Of a stretch of 64,000 nucleotides of DNA, positions 16,148 to 25,402 are shown one piece after another. Made by a program: the position numbers and the translations under genes. The notes below the pieces were generated by a model. That model was not told the DNA's origin. It made no database searches and saw only the letters and a program-made list of their open reading frames with translations. Each line of letters starts with the position of its first letter. Within the stretch, counting starts at the first letter, position 1. Source of the DNA: Paenibacillus aurantius (GTDB taxonomy: Bacteria; Bacillota; Bacilli; Paenibacillales; NBRC-103111); the NCBI RefSeq assembly GCF_032268605.1, contig NZ_CP130318.1, positions 620,001 through 684,000 on the forward strand, read 5' to 3'.

Positions 16148-16585
16148 ATGTCAATGTCGTTTGAATCTTATATGAAGGATATGGTCCAGCCCATGCGCGA
16201 CGACCTGACCCGCATCGGGGTGAAGGAACTCCGCACTCCCGAGGAAGTAGTCGAGAACCTCGAGAACGCCAAGGGAACGGCGCTGCTCGTTGTCAATTCC
16301 GTCTGCGGCTGTGCCGCCGGCCAATGCCGCCCGGGTGTAGCCCGCGCACTCGAAGGAGAGATCAAGCCGGATCATCTGTTCACCGTGTTCGCCGGCCAGG
16401 ACAAGGAAGCGACCGCCAAGGCACGGGAATACATTAGCGGTTATCCGCCTTCCTCCCCTTCGATCGCTCTGTTCAAGGATGGGGAGCTCGTTCACTTCAT
16501 CCAGCGGCATCAGATCGAGGACCGTTCGGCTGAAATGATCGCGAACGACCTGAAAGGCGCATTCCAGGAATTTTGCGCGAAGTAA
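16148..16585 (+). CDS. Bacilliredoxin, BrxA/BrxB (YphP/YqiW) family
   Basis: 145 aa, full family length, thioredoxin fold. The active-site motif is CGC in NSVCGCAAGQCRPG (near residue 55). Bacilliredoxins remove bacillithiol from oxidised protein cysteines (debacillithiolation) in the cytoplasm. AAGAAGGAG precedes the start. Monocistronic between its own promoter and a strong terminator. Near an Hsp33 gene, which fits an oxidative-stress context. Confidence 0.93.
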   Translation: MSMSFESYMKDMVQPMRDDLTRIGVKELRTPEEVVENLENAKGTALLVVNSVCGCAAGQCRPGVARALEGEIKPDHLFTVFAGQDKEATAKAREYISGYPPSSPSIALFKDGELVHFIQRHQIEDRSAEMIANDLKGAFQEFCAK

Positions 16586-16624
16586 AATTCCTTCGGAAAC
16601 GAATCCGCGTTTCCTCACATAGTA

Positions 16625-16657
16625 ACAGCCGGGCAGGAGACTTGCCCGGCTGTTTTT
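16625..16657 (+). terminator. Terminator of bacilliredoxin gene
   Basis: Perfect stem ACAGCCGGGCA/TGCCCGGCTGT with loop GGAGACT, followed by TTTTC. Confidence 0.9.
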
Positions 16658-16686
16658 CTATCTTCTTCGTCTAGAGGAACCGCCTT

Positions 16687-17544
16687 TTACCTAAGGCGCG
16701 CAAGCTCGTCGGGCTCGTAGCAATAGCGGGCCCCGCACCGGTGGCAAACCGCCTCCATGGCTTGGTTTGCCGCGCAGGCCGCGACGACCTCTTTCTTGTC
16801 TAAGCTATAAAGCATGGGGAAGAGGGCTTCCTTGGAGCATCCGCAGAACAGCCTGACGGATTGACGGCCGAGAGGCACGGTATCCGGGAACAGCAGCCGG
16901 GGCAGCCCGGCAAGGGCATCCACCGTCATCGGCCCTTTCCATGCGTCCTGGTAACCGGTGATGCGGCCGGCGATTTCGGATAGAAGACCGTCCGGAGCCC
17001 CGGGAAGCAGCTGGGCCATTACGGCGAAACCGCACCGGATATCGTTATCCTCTCCGAAGAGGGTATGGACCATGAACCACGTTGGGATTTGCTCGCTCTG
17101 GCGAAAATAATGGGCCAAGTCGTCCGCGAGATGGCCGTGGGGCATGTCGGTTATTCCGGTGCAGACGGAGGACAGGCCAAGATCGCGGATCACTTGAATA
17201 CGGCCTCTAGGGCCGATCATCTCCTTCATTGTAGAGGGGGTGTCCTTCGGGCCCGTCTGCGCCCATTCCCCGCTGAGGAAACACCGGACCGTTCCTTCTG
17301 CATCGGCATCCGCTTGAATCCGCCGCCGGGAATCGCTCATCCGGATCTTCATCGTGACACGCTGCCCTTCTTTGAGGGTGCCGGTCAGAAGTCCGGCGAG
17401 GGACGCGGCTTCGGCGGCGGCGCTTCGAAGGAGGCGCTCGGCCGGCTGCAGCCGGCCGAGTGCCTGAAGCAGCCGGGTTCCGTCCATATACAGCACACGA
17501 GCTTGTTTGTCGCCGACCAGTGTTTTGATAAGTAATGCTTCCAT
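16687..17544 (-). CDS. hslO: Hsp33 family redox-regulated chaperone
   Basis: 285 aa, normal for Hsp33. The C-terminal zinc switch is CGCSKE, then about 28 residues, then CHRCGA, i.e. the C-x-C...C-x-x-C pattern that releases zinc on oxidation and activates the holdase. The N-terminal domain begins MEALLIKTLVGDKQARVLY. I place the start at 17544 behind GGAAGGG; a 52-residue upstream extension in the frame is not supported. Divergent from the MerR gene. Cytoplasmic. Confidence 0.88.
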   Translation of the reverse strand: MEALLIKTLVGDKQARVLYMDGTRLLQALGRLQPAERLLRSAAAEAASLAGLLTGTLKEGQRVTMKIRMSDSRRRIQADADAEGTVRCFLSGEWAQTGPKDTPSTMKEMIGPRGRIQVIRDLGLSSVCTGITDMPHGHLADDLAHYFRQSEQIPTWFMVHTLFGEDNDIRCGFAVMAQLLPGAPDGLLSEIAGRITGYQDAWKGPMTVDALAGLPRLLFPDTVPLGRQSVRLFCGCSKEALFPMLYSLDKKEVVAACAANQAMEAVCHRCGARYCYEPDELARLR

Positions 17545-17608
17545 AGGTACCCTTCCTTTCATGCCTTGACCGGTATAATTCGCGGCGGGCATTAGGAAAA
17601 GGATAAGT

Positions 17609-17640
17609 CCTGACGTAACGTCAGGTTCAAGAGCTATAAG
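17609..17640 (+). promoter_or_regulatory. MerR-type promoter and dyad of the MerR gene
   Basis: A perfect 17-base dyad CCTGACGTAACGTCAGG (17609-17625) covers the -35 box CTGACG. TATAAG at 17635-17640 follows after a 19-base spacer, the long spacing that MerR regulators act on. Self-regulation is inferred. Confidence 0.65.
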
Positions 17641-17662
17641 CCGGAAGGAGGAACAAGAAAAG

Positions 17663-18406
17663 ATGGAGAACCGGACGTGGAAAGTCGGAGAAGTGGCCAA
17701 ACGAACAGGCTTGACGATCCGGACCCTGCATCATTATGACCGAATCGGCTTGCTCTCCCCTGCCGCTCATACGGACTCCGGGCATCGTCTCTATACCGGG
17801 GAGGATCTTATCCGGCTCCATCAGGCCCTTTCCTTGAAGGAGCTGGGATTCAGCCTGGAGGAGATAAAGGACATGACGAGCCAAACCGAGCTCCCATGGA
17901 CCGAGATAGTCAAGCTGCAGATTCAACGTCTGGAAGAGCGGATTGCCGGCATGACCGAGGTACGGGACAGGCTGCGGGATATCGCAGAAACCGTTGAAGC
18001 CCAAGGCATCAAACGGCCTGTTTCAAGCGATGCCGTGATGATGGCCATTCAGCTGTCCAGAATGATGAGAAGCCCCCATTTTCTTCCGGAGCAGGCAGAG
18101 GAGATGAAGACCCGGCTAAAGACCGCGGGGCCTGTCCGGCAGGAACCCGGGAGGGAGGAGGAGCAGGATCTTGTCGGCCTTTTCCGCCGGTACCGAGAAT
18201 CCGGAAGGACGCCCCATGACCCGGAGGTTGCCGCCGCGGCGAAGGAATGGAAAGCCGTAATCGATTCCCACGGACTGGGAGATAAGAAGTTTCTCCGGTC
18301 GGTCGAGTCCTACTACCGCGAAGCGCCCGATGCCGCTCTGGTCTTCGGAATGGATAAGGAGCTCTATGCCTATATCCGGGAAGCGGTGGCCTGCCTCAAC
18401 GAATAA
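17663..18406 (+). CDS. MerR family transcriptional regulator
   Basis: 247 aa. N-terminal winged helix (WKVGEVAKRTGLTIRTLHHYD, then SGHRLYTGEDLIRL), dimerisation coiled coil at about 75-115, and a C-terminal ~130-residue region similar in layout to TipAS-type effector domains. Likely a drug- or stress-responsive activator. It starts 22 bases after a MerR-type promoter with a 19-base spacer, so it probably controls itself. It is divergent from the Hsp33 gene and could influence it too. Confidence 0.9.
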   Translation: MENRTWKVGEVAKRTGLTIRTLHHYDRIGLLSPAAHTDSGHRLYTGEDLIRLHQALSLKELGFSLEEIKDMTSQTELPWTEIVKLQIQRLEERIAGMTEVRDRLRDIAETVEAQGIKRPVSSDAVMMAIQLSRMMRSPHFLPEQAEEMKTRLKTAGPVRQEPGREEEQDLVGLFRRYRESGRTPHDPEVAAAAKEWKAVIDSHGLGDKKFLRSVESYYREAPDAALVFGMDKELYAYIREAVACLNE

Positions 18407-18436
18407 GCAGCGCTTCTGTGCGAAGCGCTGCTTATT
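18402..18436. terminator. Bidirectional terminator
   Basis: Perfect 15-bp stem (18402-18416 with 18422-18436), loop TGTGC, between the convergent MerR and phosphatase genes. Confidence 0.85.
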
Positions 18437-18467
18437 CGCCTGCTGGGAGTCGGGCTTTCGGGCCCGC

Positions 18468-19214
18468 CTAGCCCGCTTCCGTTCCGGCCGGCCGGCTGCC
18501 ATCCCGGTCCGCCGGGATGATCTGCTCCATCCGCCGGTGAATCTGTTCCGCCCGCTCGGCTCCCGAGAGCTCCGCCGCAATCCGGAAGCCGTGGGACAGG
18601 TTCGGCTTCCGGTTGACGTTATGGGCGTCGGTGGCGAGCGTATGGGCCAGATCCCGGCGGATGAGCGTCTCCGCGGTCTGCCGGGCCTCCGCGTTGTTGC
18701 GGCCGAGCAGGCTGTCGACGGACACCTGCGTCCACGCGCCGGTCGCTATAAGTGATTCCAGCAGCGGGAGGTTGTCGCGGAAGAAGTAGTGTCTCTCCGG
18801 GTGAGGAATCACCGGCGTCACCCCCCGCTCCCGCAGCCAGGCGACCACACCGGCGGTCTCCGGGTTGTACCCGCTCCAGGGCTGCTCCAGCAGGACGAAC
18901 GACTCCTGCCGGTCGAGAAAGCAGAAGGCGCCGCTTTCGGCCTCGCGGCGGAAGCGGGCGGCGTCCTCGAGCCGGACTTCATTGCCCGGATGAATCGTCA
19001 CGGCAAGACCCTCCCGGTCGAGCTCCGCCTGAAGGGCTCGAACTCCGGACTCCACGACCGCACGCCCATTCGGATAGGCGCTCGTGAAATGGGGCGTCGC
19101 GACAATGTGCCGGATTCCGTCCTCGTAAGCAAGACGGGCCATGGCGACGGCCTCCTGCATGTCGGCGGCCCCGTCGTCAAGGCCGGGAAGAATGTGGCAG
19201 TGGATATCGATCAT
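18468..19214 (-). CDS. Tyrosine-protein phosphatase, CpsB/CapC (YwqE) family
   Basis: 248 aa PHP-domain phosphatase. The metal-binding motif HCHILPGLDDG is at residues 4-14, followed by HIVATPHFT, HPGNEV, and VIPHPERH. This family dephosphorylates bacterial tyrosine kinases and their targets during capsule or polysaccharide synthesis, using Mn2+. Start at 19214 (AAAGGGG upstream) rather than the 17-residue longer frame. No capsule genes lie next to it here, so its partner kinase must be elsewhere. Confidence 0.88.
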   Translation of the reverse strand: MIDIHCHILPGLDDGAADMQEAVAMARLAYEDGIRHIVATPHFTSAYPNGRAVVESGVRALQAELDREGLAVTIHPGNEVRLEDAARFRREAESGAFCFLDRQESFVLLEQPWSGYNPETAGVVAWLRERGVTPVIPHPERHYFFRDNLPLLESLIATGAWTQVSVDSLLGRNNAEARQTAETLIRRDLAHTLATDAHNVNRKPNLSHGFRIAAELSGAERAEQIHRRMEQIIPADRDGSRPAGTEAG

Positions 19215-19418
19215 GGACGGATTCCCCTTTGTTCGAATAGTCTGAATTTTTATATAGCTTACCAAACACGAACTTGAAAATCTAGCGAACGGGGAAGAGC
19301 GCTTCCGACCTTTCTATCCGGGTCCCGCAGGCGGGGAGGGGAGCGTACAGGCGCTTCACTTTAAGATTTTTGGTATAATAAAGGGAAGGGAAACCAATCC
19401 AAAGAGAGGATGAGTGGA

Positions 19419-20228
19419 ATGAGCCTGCAGGAGGAAATTATTGCGACGCTTGGCGTCAAGCCTCAGATTGACGTGGAGGAGGAGATCCGCAAGCGGGTCG
19501 ACTTTCTGAAATCGTATATGGTCAACGCAGGGGTGAACGGCCTCCTGATTGCGATCAGCGGCGGGATCGACAGTGCGGTAGCGGCCGGCCTGTGCAAGCA
19601 AGCGACGGACGAGCTGACCGAGGAGAAGGGCAAGGAGTACATAACGCTCGGGGTCTTCCAGCCGTACGGGAAGCAGAAGGACATTTCGGACAGCTACGCG
19701 ACGGCGGAAGCCTTCCAGCTGAAATACAAAATCGAGACGAACATTGAAGAGGCGGTGAACGAAATCGCCCTGGAAGCCGAGCACGGTTTGAAGAGCATCG
19801 GGCGGTCCCAGCACCTCAGCAAGGGCGGCAAGGGCAACGTCATGGCGCGTACGCGGATGGTGATGCAGTATGCGCTGGCCTTTGAGCTGAACCTGCTCGT
19901 CGTGGGAACGGACCATGCCTCGGAGGCGGTCACGGGCTTCTTCACGAAATGGGGAGACGGCGCGGTCGACCTGACCCCGCTTAGCACCTTGAACAAACGT
20001 CAAGTGCGCCAGCTGGCGGCGAAGCTGGGGGTTCCGAAGAGCATTCTGGACAAGGCTCCGTCGGCGGGCCTTTGGGCGGACCAGACGGATGAGGGCGAGC
20101 TTGGCATTACCTATGAGGACAACAGCAGCTACCTGGAGGGCAAGGAGATCGATCCGGCCGTCAAGGAGAAGCTCGAAAGCATCTACAAGCGGACCTCGCA
20201 TAAACGCAACGACATTCCCGGTATTTAA
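19419..20228 (+). CDS. nadE: NH3-dependent NAD+ synthetase
   Basis: 269 aa, the short ammonia-dependent type without a glutaminase domain. The PP-loop is ISGGIDSAV; further family motifs are GTDHASEAVTGFFTKWGDG and LNKRQVRQLA. It converts deamido-NAD to NAD with ATP in the last step of NAD synthesis. The second ATG (19419) is preferred because GAGAGG then has 9-base spacing; the ATG at 19410 abuts it. Leads a small operon with an Lsm-like protein and acpS. Confidence 0.94.
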   Translation: MSLQEEIIATLGVKPQIDVEEEIRKRVDFLKSYMVNAGVNGLLIAISGGIDSAVAAGLCKQATDELTEEKGKEYITLGVFQPYGKQKDISDSYATAEAFQLKYKIETNIEEAVNEIALEAEHGLKSIGRSQHLSKGGKGNVMARTRMVMQYALAFELNLLVVGTDHASEAVTGFFTKWGDGAVDLTPLSTLNKRQVRQLAAKLGVPKSILDKAPSAGLWADQTDEGELGITYEDNSSYLEGKEIDPAVKEKLESIYKRTSHKRNDIPGI

Positions 20229-20243
20229 GGAGGATAACCTTAT

Positions 20244-20495
20244 ATGGAGCAAACCATTACGTTCTCCGAGCTGTTGGAGTCGTTAATTACGAATCAGGTT
20301 AACGTCACGATCGGCGCGGGGGAAAGCGAGCTGAACGGGACGATCCTCGCCTTCGATCCTGAGCCGAAGGTACTGACCTACCGGGATTCCTCTTCCGGTA
20401 CCCTTCATTTCATCCCGCTTACTTCGGTGCGGAGCATCGGGGTGGATGAGACGACCGGTGGGCTATCCTGCTTCCTGGACCTGTACCGGAAGTAA
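20244..20495 (+). CDS. Small conserved hypothetical protein
   Basis: 83 aa, starting 15 bases after nadE behind AAGGAGG. Beta-rich: NQVNVTIGAGESELNGTILAFDPEPKVLTY, resembling a small barrel (Sm-like) such as those in DUF2642-type spore proteins. No catalytic motif. Co-transcribed between nadE and acpS. Function unknown. Confidence 0.65.
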   Translation: MEQTITFSELLESLITNQVNVTIGAGESELNGTILAFDPEPKVLTYRDSSSGTLHFIPLTSVRSIGVDETTGGLSCFLDLYRK

Positions 20496-20523
20496 ACGGG
20501 GGAAAGGAAAAGGTAGGAACCGC

Positions 20524-20931
20524 ATGATTGTTGGAGTCGGCACGGATTTGACGGACATCGCCCGGATTGCCGGGCTCCTCGGCCAGCCGTCGGGCCGCCG
20601 CTTCCTCGAGCGCGTGCTCACGGACGCCGAACTGGCGCTGGCGGAGGAGCGCCGCGGGCGGCTGGCTGAATTTGCCGCGGGCCGGTTTGCCGCGAAGGAG
20701 GCCGTCGTCAAGGCGCTCGGCTGCGGCATCGGCCGGCAAGTGGCGTGGCGCGACGTCGAGGTGCTGCCCGACGCTTCGGGCCGGCCGCAGTGCACCCTGT
20801 CGCCGGCCGCCCGGGAGCGGCTTGGCCTGGGGCCCGGCCTACGGCTGCACCTGAGCATCACGCACACCGGGACGACGGCGGCGGCCTTTGCCGTGGCGGA
20901 GCAGTCCGCGGGGGAGAGCGGCATAGAATAA
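20524..20931 (+). CDS. acpS: Holo-[acyl-carrier-protein] synthase
   Basis: 135 aa. Motifs of the AcpS phosphopantetheinyl transferase family: VGTDLTDIARI with the Mg2+-binding aspartate, and GRFAAKEAVVKALG with the catalytic glutamate and lysine. It moves 4'-phosphopantetheine from CoA to apo-ACP for fatty-acid synthesis. The start at 20524 follows an AAAGGAAAAGG stretch; the 26-residue longer frame overlaps the upstream gene. Ends in a strong terminator. Confidence 0.92.
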   Translation: MIVGVGTDLTDIARIAGLLGQPSGRRFLERVLTDAELALAEERRGRLAEFAAGRFAAKEAVVKALGCGIGRQVAWRDVEVLPDASGRPQCTLSPAARERLGLGPGLRLHLSITHTGTTAAAFAVAEQSAGESGIE

Positions 20932-20934
20932 GGA

Positions 20935-20980
20935 AGAACAAAGTTCCGGAGGGGCCTTGCCGTCTCCGGAACTTTGTTCT
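20935..20980 (+). terminator. Terminator of the nadE-acpS operon
   Basis: Perfect 17-bp stem (20935-20951 with 20964-20980), followed by ATTTAT. The following gap to 21215 shows no gene. Confidence 0.88.
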
Positions 20981-21215
20981 ATTTATGGTTATTTTATCCT
21001 TTTGTGGTTTCTATTTGGATCTCTTATGGCCCCCTTTCCATTCTGAAAACCCTTATGCCAAGGACTTTCGACACAAATTTAATAAAAAGAAAGGGGGGAT
21101 TAGGTCCTAAGGTATAGGAAACAGCTTATCCCTTCCAGTAGAATAAAAGAAAATAGGATAGGCGGGTAGAGCCAGTCCCGTTTCCCATCCAATTCATGGG
21201 CAAAGGTTGAGGAAA

Positions 21216-22379
21216 ATGAGCGAAAGGGAGTATTTGAACTGGCTTCGAGGCCGCAAAGGGGTCGTCATCACCCGATGGCTGAAGAAACTGACCGAATTAT
21301 ATCCGGAAAGCTATGACCGAATAACCGGTAACCAAGGGGCCGAGGTGTTTTTTGATTTTATGCTCGATCTGGCCATTCCGCTCGAGCGGCATGAGCACTT
21401 TCGCCTGGTTCCTTCGTTATGTGAATCGTTATATGCGAGGAGCATTCCAAGCGAGCACATACTTTACAGCAACCAGCTGTGGAGAGATTCCCTTCTGAAG
21501 CTGCTCGAAGAGGAGCCCGAAGGGCAGACGTTTCCGCTTGGTCTGCTTAGGCAGATCATCAACCGGGTGGACACGTTCGAATCCCATATTTTCCGGTATT
21601 ACACCCGGATGACGCAGGATCTGCTGGACGACAAGGACCGGGCGATCACCGAGCTTCATGAGGCGAGGAGGAATGCGGTGGGCAAGCTGGCCGCCGGGAT
21701 GGCTCACGAAATCCGTAATCCGCTTACGGCACTGTTCGGCTTTACCAAAATGATGAGGGAGCAGCTGGCGGCGGAGTCTTACGGCCGCCTGCCCGGCTAT
21801 CTCGACATTATGGAAGAGGAGCTTTCCCAGATTCATATGCAGGTGACGGGCTTTCTGAGCTTCTCCGAGAAGGAAATCATAGAAGAAGCCTTCACCCGTA
21901 TTTCTTCGAAAGCCCTGCTGGAATCGGTTCTCGCTTACACCGCCTCCCGGATGGCGGACGAGCATATCCAGCTTACCGTAACGGCCATGGAGGACCGGTT
22001 CTTGTTTATTCAGAAGACGGCGATCCGGCTGGTGATCTCCCACATCTTCACCAACAGCATGGATGCCCTTGCCCGCAAGGAAGGCGGCAAGCGGATTGCC
22101 GTATCCGCCAGGCAGGAGGGCGGCCGTTACCGGATTTCGATTGCGAACAACGGACCCGAGATCTCCTCTGAGCTGCGGGAGGGACTTTTCGAGCCGTTCG
22201 AGACGGTAAAGGACAGGGAGACGGGCTTCGGTCTGGCCGTAAGCCGGCAGATGATGAAGAAGAACAACGGGGAGATCAGCTACAGCTCCGATGCGGAGGA
22301 GACGGTCTTTCATCTCATCTTTCGGGAGCTTCCTCTGCCTTGCGGCTCATACGGGCAGCCTGCCGTACCCGGGGAATGA
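21216..22379 (+). CDS. Sensor histidine kinase, sporulation-kinase-like
   Basis: 387 aa, no membrane segment, so a cytoplasmic kinase. The N-terminal ~150 residues are a helical sensor region. The H-box AAGMAHEIRNPLTALFGF (near residue 165) is the type found in KinA-E phosphorelay kinases. The ATPase domain has ISHIFTNSMDAL (N-box), then NNGPEI and a degenerate G-box with TGFGLAVS. No response regulator is adjacent, as usual for orphan kinases feeding Spo0F. ATG 21216 preferred over TTG 21207. Confidence 0.88.
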   Translation: MSEREYLNWLRGRKGVVITRWLKKLTELYPESYDRITGNQGAEVFFDFMLDLAIPLERHEHFRLVPSLCESLYARSIPSEHILYSNQLWRDSLLKLLEEEPEGQTFPLGLLRQIINRVDTFESHIFRYYTRMTQDLLDDKDRAITELHEARRNAVGKLAAGMAHEIRNPLTALFGFTKMMREQLAAESYGRLPGYLDIMEEELSQIHMQVTGFLSFSEKEIIEEAFTRISSKALLESVLAYTASRMADEHIQLTVTAMEDRFLFIQKTAIRLVISHIFTNSMDALARKEGGKRIAVSARQEGGRYRISIANNGPEISSELREGLFEPFETVKDRETGFGLAVSRQMMKKNNGEISYSSDAEETVFHLIFRELPLPCGSYGQPAVPGE

Positions 22380-22401
22380 ACCAAATCGACGCCCTTTTCG
22401 T

Positions 22402-22785
22402 TCACCGAAGCTCCGAAAGCCATTCCGCCAGGGAGCGGATCTCGGCCTCCGTAAGCTTGTCCTGGAACGGGAGCATGCCGCCCCCTCCGTTAGCGATCTG
22501 CTTCGCAATCTGCTCCGCGCTTCGGCGGGCGCCTGCCTTCACCAGGCTGGAGGAGGGCCCCATTCGGCCCTGAAGGTCGGCTCCGTGGCAGCCCGTGCAG
22601 TTGGCCTTGAACAAGGCGACCGCCTCCGGGTGGCGGGCGTTCCCCGACTCCAGAGGATCGGAGGCGGCAGCGGACGGGTGGGGAGAGACCTGACCCGAAC
22701 GGCCGGATGCCTGGCAGCCGGTAAGAACCGGCACAAGGACGGCTATGCCAAGCACAGCCGTCCCAAGAATTCGCGTTATGTGCAT
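22402..22785 (-). CDS. Small c-type cytochrome lipoprotein
   Basis: 127 aa. A lipoprotein signal (hydrophobic residues 8-22, lipobox LTGC) is followed by a low-complexity linker and a class I cytochrome c domain with heme site CTGCH and a likely axial methionine in GGGGMLPF. Expected on the outer face of the membrane, carrying electrons to the terminal oxidase, like CccB/c551 of Bacillus. Convergent with the kinase gene, 22 bases apart. Confidence 0.9.
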   Translation of the reverse strand: MHITRILGTAVLGIAVLVPVLTGCQASGRSGQVSPHPSAAASDPLESGNARHPEAVALFKANCTGCHGADLQGRMGPSSSLVKAGARRSAEQIAKQIANGGGGMLPFQDKLTEAEIRSLAEWLSELR

Positions 22786-22892
22786 GAAGCGGTCCTTCTT
22801 TCGTCACTTTTCTACAGGATGACAGGTTTCACGCGGTTCGGCAAGAGGCGCACCAATGACTTCCCCCTCACCATATACGGCATTCCCCAAAG

Positions 22893-23570
22893 CTACTTCC
22901 TCAGCACATGCAGCCCCTGTCCCGGCCGCCATTCGGCATAGGCCACCTGCCGGACATCACCGAAGCCGCATTCCCGCAGCTTCTGCCGGAGCCAGCCTTC
23001 GTCACGTCCGATTTTCCTCAGTTCCTCCAACTGAATTTCTCCGAACTCCACCAGCCCCCGCGGAAGATGGGCCTTCTCTTCCGGCTCCAGCTTAAGGTCC
23101 TGTACCGTAACCGCCTCAAAGTCCGGCTTCTTCAGCACACTGAGCTGCCCGTTCGTTTCCAGCATGGCGAACGCCACTTCCTCTATGGCGAAAATATCCT
23201 TCTGCCTTAACATCATCCTCAGCTGGTCGAAGTCCAGCTTGTTTTTCTTCATTTCCTTAAGATTGACCTCTCCATTATGAATGACCAGGGAAGGCGAGCC
23301 GTCCAGAGGACGCCGCAAGCCCCGGAATTTTTGCGTGAGCACCTCGAACAGATAGGACAGAACCATCCATAACGCCAGGGCAAAAAGCAGCTTCCGGTAA
23401 TTGGCATCCTTATCATAAACCGTGTTGCCCACCAATTCACTCAGCATCAGCGAAGAAACAAAATCAAAGGGCGTCAGCTGGGAGATCTCTTTCTTTCCTA
23501 AGATTCTCGTTATAAGCCACAAGCCGGCGAATCCGGTTACCAGCTTAACCGCGATCAGTCCGTAATCCAT
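22893..23570 (-). CDS. DUF421 membrane protein (YetF/YrbG family)
   Basis: 225 aa. Three N-terminal membrane segments within residues 1-75 carry RILGKKEISQLTPFDFV, the DUF421 hallmark, and DSPSLVIHNGEV-like GSPSLVIHNGEV starts the cytoplasmic beta-rich DUF421 domain. In spore formers some members (such as the SpoVA-associated ones and YetF) belong to the spore membrane. It lies divergent from the germination operon, which suits a spore role. Confidence 0.9.
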   Translation of the reverse strand: MDYGLIAVKLVTGFAGLWLITRILGKKEISQLTPFDFVSSLMLSELVGNTVYDKDANYRKLLFALALWMVLSYLFEVLTQKFRGLRRPLDGSPSLVIHNGEVNLKEMKKNKLDFDQLRMMLRQKDIFAIEEVAFAMLETNGQLSVLKKPDFEAVTVQDLKLEPEEKAHLPRGLVEFGEIQLEELRKIGRDEGWLRQKLRECGFGDVRQVAYAEWRPGQGLHVLRK

Positions 23571-23770
23571 GGGATAATCCGCTCCTCTCTTCTGGAGTCA
23601 GCCATTGGGCAGCAGGAAGCCCTTTCTTCCTCTTTACCCCCCCTCCGAGGACGCTGAATCTGTAAAAATATCCCCTTTCTTCCCGAATAGGGAACCCGCC
23701 TTGGTTAAAAATCAAAGGGCCTGCACAAAGTAACGATGTCTAGGAAGTTTACGGCAAGGGAGGGGATCGC

Positions 23771-25402
23771 ATGATACGTTGGAAAAGGCTTCTGTTCGGC
23801 ATTCTTCGCCAGCCTTCCGGCCATCCGGGGAATAATACACGGCCGGGCGGAAAGGGGGCCGATTCCCGGATCCCCCCTTCCGACCAGAATCCGGAACGAA
23901 TTCTCCAGGAGCCGAAGGACGACCGCCTGGAGGAGAAAGTGGCCTGGCTTCGCAAGCGGCTGGACAAATGCTCCGATGTTCAATATTATCCGTTCCTCAC
24001 GGCCGACGGAAGGCGCTGCATGGCCGTCTACATCATGAACATGTCGGACCAGACCTTGTTCCTGCAGCAGGTGGTGCAGCCCTTGATGGCCGCGGACGAG
24101 GTGGATTCCGGGCTGCCGGTGATGGACCGTCTGTTCCGCCGTAGCCGGGTTCCCGTTACGGGAGCCCAACATGTTGACGGGGAAGAGGGGCTGAACAAGC
24201 TGCTCGACGGCCAAATCCTGCTTGCCGCCAATGGGGAGAAGGGCTGGGCCTGCCTGCCGCTGACCAACTTCAACAAAAGGTCCATCAGCGAGCCCTCCAA
24301 CGAGGTCGTCATCCGTGGTCCGAGGGAAGCCTTCGTCGAGGACATCGCCACGAATCTTACGCTGATCCGCCGGAAGGTGAAGAGTCCGGATTTCAAAACA
24401 GAGGAGCAGCTGATCGGCACCTATACCCAAACCAAGGTGGTCATCGCTTATATTGAAGGGCTCTGCAAGCCGGCTCTTTTGGACGAGGTCAAGCTAAGGC
24501 TCTCCCGGATCGAGATGGACGGTGTGCTGGAGGGCAGCTACCTGGAGGAATACCTGGAGGACAATCCTTTCTCACCGTTTCCCCAAATTCAGTATACGGA
24601 ACGGCCGGATACCGCGGCGGCCGGCCTGCTGGAAGGCCGGGTTCTCATCATGTGCGACGGCTCGCCCATCCAGCTGATGGCGCCGGTTACCCTGCCGATG
24701 CTGCTTCTGTTCAGCGAAGATTATTACCAGCGCTGGCTAACGGGCACCTGGATCCGATGGATCCGATATTTCTTCGTCGTCATTTCCCTGCTCTTGCCTT
24801 CCATTTACATTGCGGTGACGACCTTTCATCCGGAGCTGCTGCCCTCCAACCTGCTGATGACGGTAGCGGGGGCCCGGGAGACGGTGCCTTTCCCCGCCCT
24901 CATCGAGGCGTTGATTATGGAAATTACCTTTGAAGTGCTGAGGGAAGCGGGGATCCGGACCCCGAAGCCCATCGGGCAGACGGTCTCCATTCTCGGTGCT
25001 ATCGTCATCGGGCAGGCGGCCGTTCAGGCGGGAATCGTGTCGGCCCCCATGGTCATCATCGTCTCCATGTCGGGGATCGCCTCCTTCGTGATTCCGCATG
25101 TGGATCTGGGTCTGGCCTTCCGGTTTCTCCGGTTCCCGGTTATGTTTGCCGCAGGCAGCTTCGGGCTGTTCGGGATTTCGGTCAGCGTAATTCTGATCGT
25201 GCTTCACCTGGTTTCCTTGAGAAGCCTGGGAACGCCTTACATGTATCCCTTGGCCCCCATTGGGGACGGATGGTTAAAGGACTTTGTACTGCGGGCTCCC
25301 GTATGGTTCATGAAGAAACGTCCCGACTTCTACAAGAACAATCCGTCCAACCGGATGGTTTACCACAAGCGGCCGGTTATCCCGGAGGAGGAGGGAGATT
25401 GA
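23771..25402 (+). CDS. Spore germination protein, GerA/GerKA family (A subunit)
   Basis: 543 aa. A soluble N-terminal domain (residues about 1-310, with NPFSPFPQIQYTERPD near the end) is followed by several membrane segments from about 320 to 480. This is the A subunit of a germinant receptor in the spore inner membrane, now thought to form the ion channel. GGGAGGGG precedes the ATG. The stop overlaps the C-subunit start (TGATG). Order A-C-small-B. Confidence 0.93.
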   Translation: MIRWKRLLFGILRQPSGHPGNNTRPGGKGADSRIPPSDQNPERILQEPKDDRLEEKVAWLRKRLDKCSDVQYYPFLTADGRRCMAVYIMNMSDQTLFLQQVVQPLMAADEVDSGLPVMDRLFRRSRVPVTGAQHVDGEEGLNKLLDGQILLAANGEKGWACLPLTNFNKRSISEPSNEVVIRGPREAFVEDIATNLTLIRRKVKSPDFKTEEQLIGTYTQTKVVIAYIEGLCKPALLDEVKLRLSRIEMDGVLEGSYLEEYLEDNPFSPFPQIQYTERPDTAAAGLLEGRVLIMCDGSPIQLMAPVTLPMLLLFSEDYYQRWLTGTWIRWIRYFFVVISLLLPSIYIAVTTFHPELLPSNLLMTVAGARETVPFPALIEALIMEITFEVLREAGIRTPKPIGQTVSILGAIVIGQAAVQAGIVSAPMVIIVSMSGIASFVIPHVDLGLAFRFLRFPVMFAAGSFGLFGISVSVILIVLHLVSLRSLGTPYMYPLAPIGDGWLKDFVLRAPVWFMKKRPDFYKNNPSNRMVYHKRPVIPEEEGD

